From Chitinophagaceae bacterium UBA4407 (lineage in GTDB: Bacteria > Bacteroidota > Bacteroidia > Chitinophagales > Chitinophagaceae), in the NCBI GenBank assembly GCA_002390845.1, contig DGQT01000083.1, positions 1 to 36,384 on the forward strand: DNA of 36,384 bases, given 5' to 3'. Shown in pieces: positions 17,266 to 24,079 of this stretch. A program made the position numbers and the translations under genes. Each line of letters opens with the position of its first letter. The first letter of the stretch is position 1. The notes under the pieces were generated by a model, which was given only the letters and a program-made list of their open reading frames with translations, had not been told where the DNA came from and searched no databases.

Positions 17266-18213
17266 ATGAGTTTAAACAGGCCTACTGAATTTCAATCACT
17301 AGACGATTTATTGAATGCTACATATTATGACATACTTGAAAATGGTGTCCTAATAAGCAGTAGTAAACGAGGCGCTAATATTGAGATTATTCAGTTTGCG
17401 GCAACGCTTTTAAATCCAAGAGTTAGAACATCTATTTCGTTAGATAGAAAACTTGTGCAGAGTAAATTCGCTGAGTTCGCCTGGTATCTTTCTAAGGACA
17501 AAGACAAAGATTTTATTATGCCTTACATTGCAGCTTATGGCCGGGAAGAAAACCAAAACAATAAAATTTTAGGCGCATATGGACCAAAAATCTTTGGCGC
17601 TAGCGAAGATCGAAAATCACAATATCAAACAGTCATAGAGCAGATTGAGAAAAGAGTTACAACAAAACAGGCATACATAGCTATCAGTGATTCGGAAGAT
17701 TATAAATTTCGAGCCGAAAAATTTCACAGTCCACCTTGCACAATTGGGTTGCATTTTTATGTACGAAATGCAAAACTTAACCTTACGGTATACATGAGAA
17801 GTAACGATGCATACCTAGGATTACCTCATGACCTATTTTGCTTTACTATGCTTCAGGAGTTAGTATCATTAAGAACCAATACAGCTTTAGGAGTATACAC
17901 TCATTGTGTGACATCTATGCATGTTTATGAAACTCATCAACAGAAAATTAAGGATTATCTTAATGAAGGACTACATGAACCAATCGAAATGCCTTCTATC
18001 GTTGACTGCAGTGATGAAATGTTGGATTTAGTTTCAAAAGAATTTGATCCAAAAATAGAAAAATCAAATCTTCAAGAGTTGAACGATTATTGGAGAGACT
18101 ACTCTCTTTTTTCACAAAAACACAACAGGAGTAACATTGATAGGCAATCTTGGAAAGATCTATTCAAGAATGAAAATATGAAATCTATAGCACTAAACAG
18201 TATAACAGAATAA
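17266..18213 (+). CDS. Thymidylate-synthase-superfamily protein, (d)CMP-type active site
   Basis: This 315-residue enzyme belongs to the thymidylate synthase/hydroxymethylase superfamily. Matches to ThyA landmarks are: Arg35 in SSKRG (phosphate loop), NPRVR (50-54), Glu70 and Trp73 in FAEFAWYLS, GAYGPKIFG (103-111), the catalytic Cys158 in HSPPCT, FYVRNAKLNLTVYMRSNDAY with Arg178 and Asp181, LGLPHD (184-189), and His219/Tyr221 in SMHVYETH. Two points differ from ThyA: the His after the catalytic Cys is Thr, and the Asn that reads the uracil ring (E. coli Asn177) is Asp189. Asp at that site is the hallmark of dCMP hydroxymethylase. Family knowledge therefore suggests a cytidylate-directed methylase or hydroxymethylase; this is inference. 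It is coupled to the next gene by TAAATG. Confidence 0.82.
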   Translation: MSLNRPTEFQSLDDLLNATYYDILENGVLISSSKRGANIEIIQFAATLLNPRVRTSISLDRKLVQSKFAEFAWYLSKDKDKDFIMPYIAAYGREENQNNKILGAYGPKIFGASEDRKSQYQTVIEQIEKRVTTKQAYIAISDSEDYKFRAEKFHSPPCTIGLHFYVRNAKLNLTVYMRSNDAYLGLPHDLFCFTMLQELVSLRTNTALGVYTHCVTSMHVYETHQQKIKDYLNEGLHEPIEMPSIVDCSDEMLDLVSKEFDPKIEKSNLQELNDYWRDYSLFSQKHNRSNIDRQSWKDLFKNENMKSIALNSITE

Positions 18214-19083
18214 ATGAAAATCATCGAAATAGAAAATTTGTGGAAGCATGCAATTAAAGACTTATTGCATTCTGAAATAGATGCCGCAAGTCTTAATATA
18301 TTGGCTAGACAAACTAATGACAGTATTAGAAGAATTGAAATTTATGATACATATAAAAAAAGAGCTATTCAAGCTGCAAATAAAAAACTAGATTTCAATC
18401 ATACGTCTATTCCGTTTGTTTTAGCCCAAAGACCTGAACTAAGTCAAATTAATAGTTTATGGATTTTGTATACTGCGACATATTTTGGAAAAAGCAATAA
18501 ATCTAAATGGGAATTATTTAACAGAGCAACATTCAGTACAAACGGATCAATTATGTTATTTGAAGATATTAAAAAGACTCTGGAACACTATTTTAAATAT
18601 TTGTCAAGTTTTGATTTTTTTGATGGTTGTGAATATTCTAATCATAGAAAATTTACAGCTAAAAGACTTACTGGTGATAAAGGGGTATTTCAAAGTATGG
18701 AATATTTAGTCAAAAATATTGATCAATATTCGGTTGACAAGAAAATGGACTTTCATTCTATGTACATTCTGGCACAAAAAATTCCGAACTTCGGTAGGTT
18801 GGCTGCTTTTGATTTTTCAAGTTCATTAGTGAAATGTGGTTTAAATATTGAAGAACCACAGTCAATGTATGCAGAGCATAGTACAGGTCCTTTAGATGCA
18901 CTTGGTTTACTTTTAAGGCTAACCAAAAATGATTCATCATCTAAAGCAAAAATTAAGTTATCTTATGATTTAATGAAATGGTTTATTGAAAACACCAGGA
19001 TATTCATGACGGGGCAGGTTCTTGAGGACGCTATCTGTAATTGGCAAAAAAACACATCATCCTATTTAAAATATTCGGGTTGA
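18214..19083 (+). CDS. All-helical protein, possible aGPT-pyrophosphorylase/HMUDK-like
   Basis: This 289-residue protein is not firmly recognised. It has no signal peptide or membrane helix and is predicted almost wholly alpha-helical. A middle block reads SLWILYTATYFGKSNKSKWE and HYFKYLSSFDFFDGCEYSNH; a later block reads IPNFGRLAAFD (190-200) and, 25 residues on, STGPLDALGLLL (223-234). The spacing of an I-P-x-F-G-x-x-x-A-x-D helix and a G-P-x-x-A-L-G hairpin recalls the helix-hairpin-helix, glycosylase-like domains of 5-hydroxymethyl-dU DNA kinases and alpha-glutamyl/putrescinyl-thymine pyrophosphorylases. That match was made by eye from remembered family features and is weak. Its ATG abuts the stop of the TS-like gene, so the two almost certainly work together. 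It ends 4 bp from the convergent antitoxin gene. Confidence 0.5.
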   Translation: MKIIEIENLWKHAIKDLLHSEIDAASLNILARQTNDSIRRIEIYDTYKKRAIQAANKKLDFNHTSIPFVLAQRPELSQINSLWILYTATYFGKSNKSKWELFNRATFSTNGSIMLFEDIKKTLEHYFKYLSSFDFFDGCEYSNHRKFTAKRLTGDKGVFQSMEYLVKNIDQYSVDKKMDFHSMYILAQKIPNFGRLAAFDFSSSLVKCGLNIEEPQSMYAEHSTGPLDALGLLLRLTKNDSSSKAKIKLSYDLMKWFIENTRIFMTGQVLEDAICNWQKNTSSYLKYSG

Positions 19084-19087
19084 TAAA

Positions 19088-20149
19088 TTAGAACTCAACT
19101 CTTCTGTATACTTTTCTATACCAACTATAAGGTGCTAATTTTTCACGGTGTATTTGAGCTACAATCAGTGAGGCTGAAATGTCAAATTTTACAGCAAGAG
19201 ATAAAATATCATTGTAAGAATTACATTTATTAATATGAATTTTCACCTCATCCGGAAATAACAAAGTTTCAACGTAATTGTTTGCCTCCTCCTCTTCATA
19301 AATATTGTTCGTTCTTAATGAAGCTAGCAAAAATTCTTCGTCAGAATAATGAATTAAAGGAAGTTTTAAACTATGTAATATGCAATGTGATAGTTCATGC
19401 AATAAAGTAAACCAAAAAGCTGCATTGTTTTTATACCTATCCGTTATTACAACTAAACGATAATTGTTCAGCAAACGCTTCGCTAGTCCAGAAATCCCAT
19501 AACCTGATTCACTAGACTTGAACAACAATATAACACCGCATCGATAACAAATATCTTGTATCCTATCCAAGATATTTTGAATCTTATTGACTTTAGTATA
19601 TAAAAGGATATTTAGTATTTCATCATGTAGATTCTCAGAAGAAAATTTACGAACATATCCCTCGTAAATAAGTTTTTCACCCTCTTTTTCACATTCTCTA
19701 AGCCAGTTTGCAAGTTTTACTGGAGATGGCTCGAATCTTTGATTCTTGCTATATAAAATTACTGGACTTTCGAAATAATCCGAAATAAGATATTCAAATG
19801 ACGAATATTGGAAATCAACTAATAGATTATCAATTTCAATATCTCGAGAAACACATAGACTATCCAAAGTCTTTTTATATTTAGAATAGATATGTGAATT
19901 GGATTCAACGACTTCATCAAAATAGGTCCTATATCGATTTGACCAAAATAATTCACTACCCCCTAAAATTTTCGAGAATTGATAAGCCAGCTCATTACTG
20001 ATCTTTAATTGATCATGGATTAGTTTTCCAAATTCATCAACCGTAAGATTTAACAATTCACGAAACTTTTTCAGATCAATGTTTAAATCTGACACTTTTC
20101 TAAGTATGGTTGCACTTGGAGGTGATAGTAACTGTAAATCGTAATTCAT
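19088..20149 (-). CDS. HigA-type antitoxin fused to ImmA/IrrE-family metallopeptidase
   Basis: This 353-residue protein has an N-terminal XRE/HigA helix-turn-helix (about residues 20-75: KFRELLNLTVDEFGKLIHDQ, LKISNELAYQFSKILGGSE, LFWSNR) and a C-terminal ImmA/IrrE (DUF955) zinc peptidase domain (about 200-350). The zinc motif is HELSH in FWFTLLHELSHCILHS, with the downstream third ligand likely in YEEEEANNYVETLLF. In this architecture the HTH half represses the operon and neutralises the toxin, while the peptidase half may cleave a repressor or the antitoxin itself under stress. It follows the small HigB-like gene by 7 bp. It converges on the TS-like operon. Confidence 0.85.
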   Translation of the reverse strand: MNYDLQLLSPPSATILRKVSDLNIDLKKFRELLNLTVDEFGKLIHDQLKISNELAYQFSKILGGSELFWSNRYRTYFDEVVESNSHIYSKYKKTLDSLCVSRDIEIDNLLVDFQYSSFEYLISDYFESPVILYSKNQRFEPSPVKLANWLRECEKEGEKLIYEGYVRKFSSENLHDEILNILLYTKVNKIQNILDRIQDICYRCGVILLFKSSESGYGISGLAKRLLNNYRLVVITDRYKNNAAFWFTLLHELSHCILHSLKLPLIHYSDEEFLLASLRTNNIYEEEEANNYVETLLFPDEVKIHINKCNSYNDILSLAVKFDISASLIVAQIHREKLAPYSWYRKVYRRVEF

Positions 20150-20156
20150 TTAAATT

Positions 20157-20495
20157 TTAATTATTATTATCTTTTCTAACTAAATCTTCTTCGAGTTGAA
20201 CATTCACGATTTTTAAAATCTTTATTCTCTGTATTTTATCATGCGTTTGGTCGGGTAATGATGTAATAGCCTTACAAACAATTTTGAAAACTCCATATTC
20301 GATATCAACGATTCCTAAATCTTTATCAAACTTATACGTTACCGGTGAGTCAGACAATTTCGGAGCAGCTTTTAAATCCGCAATAATTGATCTAATTACT
20401 TTTATTTCATCGATGGTAAAGCGAGAATAGATATTTGAGTTGCTCAATAGTAAACAACATTCTCTGATTTCATCACTTTCATATGAAATAAACAT
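20157..20495 (-). CDS. HigB/RelE-like toxin, putative
   Basis: This 112-residue protein lies just upstream of the HigA-ImmA gene, the order normal for higBA. It is weakly similar to RelE-fold 'killer' toxins: a helical first half with EIRECCLLLSNSNIYSRF and IRSIIADLKAAPKLSDSPV, then a beta-rich half GIVDIEYGVFKIVCKAITS. Toxins of this fold are ribosome-dependent mRNA endonucleases. The usual Arg/His catalytic residues cannot be assigned with confidence, so the call leans on the context. Start chosen at the ATG before FISYESDEIREC. Confidence 0.6.
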   Translation of the reverse strand: MFISYESDEIRECCLLLSNSNIYSRFTIDEIKVIRSIIADLKAAPKLSDSPVTYKFDKDLGIVDIEYGVFKIVCKAITSLPDQTHDKIQRIKILKIVNVQLEEDLVRKDNNN

Positions 20496-20624
20496 AACTT
20501 AAAGCTACAACTTTTCAAACTGATCAATTATCCCCGACAATCCTTAGTGTTCAAAAGGAAAATTACTATACAGGAGCGGACAATGGGTATAAATTAAGCT
20601 TAAAAACTGCCCCGATACGTGTCC
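20496..20624. other. Upstream region of the toxin-antitoxin operon
   Basis: AT-rich DNA marks the right edge of the island; composition rises again near 20600 (CCCGATACGTGTCC). No direct repeat matching the left edge of the island was found by eye, so no attachment site is claimed. Confidence 0.4.
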
Positions 20625-20960
20625 TCACGCACCGGAATAGTACATTAATTTCTCCTGCACGGCAATCATAATCTCCTGCACAGCCATCATAATCTCCTGC
20701 ACGGCTACCACAATCTCCTGCACGGCCATCATAATCTCCTGCACCGCCACTATAATCTCCTGCACAGCCATCATAATCTCCTGCACAGCCATCATAATCT
20801 CCTGCACGGCCAACATAATCTCCTGCACAGCCATCATAATCTCCTGCACGGCCACCTTAATCTCCTGCACAGTCATCACAATCTCCTGCACGGCCACCAT
20901 AATCTCCTGCACAGCCAACATAATCTCCTGCACGGCTATCATAATCTCCTGCACGGTCAT
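20625..20960 (-). repeat. 21-bp minisatellite encoding VQEIMMA heptads (possible coiled-coil ORF)
   Basis: Fifteen tandem 21-bp units (consensus CTCCTGCACRGCCATCATAAT on the plus strand) lie back to back with no spacers. On the minus strand an ATG at 20958-20960 opens a 111-codon frame reading VQEI followed by M/I/V/L/K, M/I/V/L and A/T, repeated as a strict heptad and ending EKLMYYSGA. Val and Ile fall on coiled-coil a and d positions. Between units VQEI never changes (except the last), while the other positions change almost only between Met, Ile, Val and Leu. Because 21 is a multiple of three, other frames are also open, so the frame alone does not prove a gene. No Shine-Dalgarno is visible upstream. 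Confidence 0.75.
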
Positions 20961-21052
20961 AAAAAGTAATAATTTTTTTTGCCGGTCATGTTTCCCTGCC
21001 AAAAACAGTTCCGTCTAAATCATCATTACCAAACAATTAAAAAATAAAAATC

Positions 21053-21757
21053 ATGGCTTCAACATCAGAAGTAACCCTCGGCGCCAAAGTCGCCAACGCA
21101 GAAACACTCGTAACGTATGTAGAATCCTTCGCAGGTTACGCACCACCACAACCCGATATTTCAGTTGTAAACTACAAGGCATTAATTACCGCTGCAAAAA
21201 ACAATAACCAAAGCACGGCAGCATCCCTGCAAACATGGTCAGCCGCAATCGAAACACGCCAGCAGTTATTCTTTAAAGCAAAAGATTCAGTAAAAAAAAT
21301 ACTCAGCCCCATAGGCGCAACAGTGCGTTCCTCTTTCGGCAAAACAGCAAAAGAATACACAGACATTGCATCGCTCATCAACAAAATACGCGGCGAAAAA
21401 ATCCCCAAAGAAAGCAAGAACGATAAAGGAGAATTTGTAAGCCAGTCAGAACGCTCTTACGGCAGCATTACACAATCCTTTTCAGATTTAATTACCACAC
21501 TGCAAGGTTATGCGGCAGGGTATAGCCCCGTAAATGCATCAATAACAATTGTGGCCTTACAGGCAAAACTTACAGCATTAACTGCGTCAAACATTGGCGT
21601 GGCAGCAAATTACGGTCAATTAAAACAAAACCGCGATACCCGTACAGCTACTTATACAGATCTTTCACAACGCACCCAACGCATAAAAGACACTGTAAAA
21701 AGTCAGTACGGTCAAAACTCAACAGAGTATTCTCTTATCAAAGGTTTAAAAGTATAA
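21053..21757 (+). CDS. Unrecognised 234-residue soluble protein
   Basis: Not recognised. The protein has no signal peptide or membrane segment, is rich in Ala, Ser, Thr, Gln and Lys, and is likely mostly helical. Two halves resemble each other loosely: YKALITAAKNNNQSTAASLQ with the following helix, and VALQAKLTALTASNIGVAAN with the following YGQLKQNRDTRTATYTDLSQ. Each half ends in a KDSVKK or KDTVKS and a conserved-looking segment, SSFGKTAKEYTDIASLINKI in the first and SQYGQNSTEYSLIKGLKV in the second. This suggests an internal duplication. The gene has normal codon use, an ATG start and a strong terminator 13 bp after the stop, so it is real. It is divergent from the VQEIMMA array 92 bp away. 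Confidence 0.75.
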   Translation: MASTSEVTLGAKVANAETLVTYVESFAGYAPPQPDISVVNYKALITAAKNNNQSTAASLQTWSAAIETRQQLFFKAKDSVKKILSPIGATVRSSFGKTAKEYTDIASLINKIRGEKIPKESKNDKGEFVSQSERSYGSITQSFSDLITTLQGYAAGYSPVNASITIVALQAKLTALTASNIGVAANYGQLKQNRDTRTATYTDLSQRTQRIKDTVKSQYGQNSTEYSLIKGLKV

Positions 21758-21763
21758 CGATAC

Positions 21764-21803
21764 AAAAAAGCCTGCCAGGCATTATAAACCTGGCAGGTTT
21801 TAC
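21764..21803 (+). terminator. Strong intrinsic terminator
   Basis: CCTGCCAGG (21771-21779) pairs perfectly with CCTGGCAGG (21789-21797), flanked by AAAAAAG before and TTTTA after. It ends the 234-residue protein gene. Confidence 0.9.
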
Positions 21804-21910
21804 GCTCCTCTTATCATCCGCGCCAACGGCTAACGTGCTTATAATTACCTGACTGCCCTTATACCTCGATACCTACGCACTTTGCGTTTGTACAACTTCT
21901 CTTCAGGGCT

Positions 21911-21953
21911 GATAAAAGCTCAATATATAATCCAACCGTACAAGTGTGCAACC
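21911..21953 (+). repeat. Dispersed repeat, single arm (broken core)
   Basis: GATAAAAGCTCAATATATAA, TCCAACC, then GTACAAGTGTGC, after which the core is replaced by AACCCGTCATGCTGAATTC, the start of another inverted repeat. It looks like one repeat inserted into the other. Confidence 0.75.
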
Positions 21954-22037
21954 CGTCATGCTGAATTCATTTCAGCATCTCCTGGCAAAACATTTATTAC
22001 GCACGAAAAGAGATCCTGAAACGAGTTCAGGATGACG
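21954..22037. repeat. CGTCATGCTGAA...TTCAGGATGACG inverted repeat
   Basis: CCCGTCATGCTGAATTCATT at one end and ACGAGTTCAGGATGACGGCG at the other form terminal inverted arms of about 15 bp. Internal CAGCATCTCCTGGC and GAGATCCTGAAACG give nested hairpins. A partial relative is at 14395-14435. Confidence 0.65.
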
Positions 22038-22064
22038 GCGAAAAACGCTTCAATCTACGCTTAG

Positions 22065-22195
22065 CTAAAAGATCCATATACAATCCAGCCGTACAAGTGT
22101 GCGACGCAAGTAAAGTTTCATGCTTATTCCAATGCCTGGTACAAAATGTATATAATAAAGCCAACACAATTTTTGTGGTGGCTTTTAAATAATCT
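22065..22195 (+). repeat. Dispersed repeat with extended 3' part and terminator-like hairpin
   Basis: The core GTACAAGTGTGCGACGCAA is at 22091-22109, followed by TTTCATGCTTATTCCAATGC, CTGGTACAAAATGTATATAA. A hairpin AAAGCCAACACAA/TTGTGGTGGCTTT (22157-22185, 12 of 13 paired) is followed by TTTAAAT. The whole stretch recurs at 24153-24290. Confidence 0.8.
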
Positions 22196-22362
22196 TTGTG
22201 CTATTGGTGCATACACCAAACAGCCAAAAAAAATTTAAACACCTGTAGCATTTCTTAAGTAATATAAAGCACTATGGGTGGCACAACAAAATCTGTGGGT
22301 ACCTGTAGTGTGCCAATAAATACCAGATATAGTGCTTTTGTGAAGGCCAATACAAATGTATT

Positions 22363-23082
22363 TCACTTCATTTTCCGTCTTAAGTTCCTGGTAAAGAGTT
22401 GATGATTTATGATAAGCAATACCGGGATAAGAAGATAACAAATACCGGCAAGCCATTCAATACCTGCTGCTGCAAAGCTTACAGACAATACCGCTACCAG
22501 GGCGTTCCATAATGCGCCCCGTATTTCCTTGTGTGTATATTCAAGCTCGTAACTGTTAAGCTCAAGTTTCGCTGCAAAACGCAGTACATGTTTATGCATG
22601 AGGTACAGCAGGAACCATATACAAAAATAGCCAGCCCCGAATATGATGATCAATAAGGGAAAATCATTTGTTGTAAGCACCTGCAATCCTTTTTCGGTAG
22701 CCCGAGGGAACAAATCAATCCCCGTCCATGAAGCAAGTAGTAATGAAAACAAAAACTTTAGGGGGTAAACATAAAATAGAATAACTGCGAGGTAAAAAAG
22801 GTTAAGGAGAATAATTTTTAAATCGTTTAATGCATAATGCCGGAAAAAAGTATACTGCTGGTACCATAAAAGAAAGATGATGGCAACTGTGGCAAAAAAA
22901 GGAATGGCGGCATACATGATATCTTTTAATTCGCTGAAGGTTTGCGGAACTTCCAGCGATGCCACCAGCAATGAAACAGAAAAGGCAAACACGGCATCAC
23001 TCAACGCTTCTATGCGTAACAACTCTTCGCTGCGGTGCCTGAATTTTTCGTATTGCAAAAGATGAAAAGTCTTTGCCTTCAT
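22363..23082 (-). CDS. TMEM175-family potassium channel (DUF1211)
   Basis: This 239-residue inner-membrane protein has about six helices, as in prokaryotic TMEM175, which forms tetrameric potassium-permeable channels from single six-helix subunits. The family signature in the first helix is R-x-x-x-F-S-D; here it reads RIEALSD (residues 23-29), so Phe is replaced by Leu, followed by the typical AVFAFSVSLLVASLEVP. Other helices include AAIPFFATVAIIFLLWYQQY and LLNLFYLAVILFYVYPLKF. The basic start MKAKTFHLLQYEKFRHR is cytoplasmic. The gene stands alone; the gerW-like operon upstream on the same strand has its own terminator. Confidence 0.88.
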   Translation of the reverse strand: MKAKTFHLLQYEKFRHRSEELLRIEALSDAVFAFSVSLLVASLEVPQTFSELKDIMYAAIPFFATVAIIFLLWYQQYTFFRHYALNDLKIILLNLFYLAVILFYVYPLKFLFSLLLASWTGIDLFPRATEKGLQVLTTNDFPLLIIIFGAGYFCIWFLLYLMHKHVLRFAAKLELNSYELEYTHKEIRGALWNALVAVLSVSFAAAGIEWLAGICYLLIPVLLIINHQLFTRNLRRKMK

Positions 23083-23127
23083 ATATTTTATTGCTGTGGG
23101 CAGCAGTAAGCGACCGGTAAAAAAATA

Positions 23128-23158
23128 TTATAAAAACAGCAGCGGTAAGCTGCTGTTT
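23128..23158 (-). terminator. Intrinsic terminator of the DUF2953/GerW operon
   Basis: A perfect 10-bp stem AAACAGCAGC (23134-23143) / GCTGCTGTTT (23149-23158) with a 5-base loop. Read on the minus strand it ends in TTTTTATAAT, 20 bp past the gerW-like stop. Confidence 0.88.
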
Positions 23159-23178
23159 AACCGGAAAACTGGCCGGGT

Positions 23179-23562
23179 TTAATTAACTGCAGGTTCTTTA
23201 TCTTTTTTCATTTGCATCATTTTCCCGAGCATATCAGGAACTTTTTCAAATACTGCACTTAGCCCCTTGTTTTGGCTTGTTGGAATAAAGGATATCTGGT
23301 CGTTTCGTGTGGCGAGAAACCCCATTGGCTCCAGCCCCATGCCACCGGCAGCTCCGCCCCCGGTACCTTCTCCATTTCCTTTTCCTTCTTTAGCTCCATG
23401 TCCTTCACCGCCGCCGTAGCCAATACCCATTCCAAACTTTATAACGGGCACGCAGGTAAATTCCCCGAGCTGAAAGGACTGACCGATAACTGTTTCGGTC
23501 TTTGCTTCTGTTTTTAAGAAATCAGTAAATTGTTTTACTGTTTCGTCTACATTGAATGACAT
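23179..23562 (-). CDS. GerW/YtfJ-family protein
   Basis: This 127-residue protein is of the GerW (YtfJ) family, named for a Bacillus spore-germination protein but also present in non-sporulating bacteria, where its job is unknown. The ATG before MSFNVDETVKQF is chosen over an in-frame start 19 codons upstream because homologues begin at this helix. Diagnostic parts are TVIGQSFQLGEFTCVPVIKF, the long Gly-rich loop MGIGYGGGEGHGAKEGKG to GGAAGGMGLEPMGFLA, and the closing helix LSAVFEKVPDMLGKMM. It follows a DUF2953 gene by 25 bp, the same pairing as ytfI-ytfJ in Bacillus. No signal peptide. Confidence 0.85.
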   Translation of the reverse strand: MSFNVDETVKQFTDFLKTEAKTETVIGQSFQLGEFTCVPVIKFGMGIGYGGGEGHGAKEGKGNGEGTGGGAAGGMGLEPMGFLATRNDQISFIPTSQNKGLSAVFEKVPDMLGKMMQMKKDKEPAVN

Positions 23563-23587
23563 ACAATTAAAATTTATAGTGATTAAA

Positions 23588-24079
23588 TTATCTGAACCAT
23601 GCATATAAAATCCGGCCAATGTTATTCCTTGCTTTTAGCACAAAGTAGTTCTCACCCTGAAAATTAATATTGCAATACCTTAAGCCGATAAAGTGATTAA
23701 GCGGGTAAAGCCACGCATTAAGAATAACATCGCCGGTATCGAGACTTAGCCTGCATGCAGATACCTTAAATGTTCGCATAACTGCAATAAAACTTTTCAA
23801 ACCATTTTGAATATTAATCTTTATGGCTTTTCTTTTTTTATGCTGCTTTATTTTCTTTACAGGCGGATGTATATTTTCCAGCTTTAATTGTTTCCTAAAC
23901 CAAAATACCCGGAACGTAACAAACCACTCTTCATGTTTATAAGTTATTGCTACATTACCAATTCCCCACCATGCAATTTTTATTTCCCGAATCCTGGTAT
24001 CAACATCAAACTCAAAGGGTGCAAACATTAGCCATGATACGGCGAATAAAAAAGTAAGAAGAAGTATATACCAAATCAT
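23588..24079 (-). CDS. DUF2953 (YtfI-like) membrane-anchored protein
   Basis: This 163-residue protein has one N-terminal hydrophobic anchor (MIWYILLLTFLFAVSWLMF) followed by a beta-rich domain (FEFDVDTRIREIKIAWWGIG, EEWFVTFRVFWFRKQL) typical of DUF2953. A basic linker KKIKQHKKRKAIKI precedes the second half, RLSLDTGDVILNAWLYPLN. The ATG at 24077-24079 is preferred to a TTG two codons upstream. It is the first gene of a two-gene operon with the GerW-like protein; the conserved pairing with ytfJ suggests that the two act together at the membrane. The function is unknown. Confidence 0.78.
   Translation of the reverse strand: MIWYILLLTFLFAVSWLMFAPFEFDVDTRIREIKIAWWGIGNVAITYKHEEWFVTFRVFWFRKQLKLENIHPPVKKIKQHKKRKAIKINIQNGLKSFIAVMRTFKVSACRLSLDTGDVILNAWLYPLNHFIGLRYCNINFQGENYFVLKARNNIGRILYAWFR

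Larger units (their letters stand above)
21804..22362. other. Gene-free region filled with repeats
   Basis: It holds two dispersed-repeat arms (21911-21953 and 22065-22158), a separate inverted repeat between them, and a terminator-like hairpin at 22157-22190. A short minus-strand open frame at 22235-22456 overlaps the end of the TMEM175 gene in another frame and is not believed. Confidence 0.65.

Noticed and set aside
17100..20560. Prophage or integrative element
   Set aside because: No integrase, structural phage gene, tRNA target or flanking direct repeat was found by eye, so only an accessory island is claimed.
20625..20960. CRISPR-like array
   Set aside because: Units of 21 bp are directly joined with no unique spacers, and no cas gene is nearby; it is a minisatellite.
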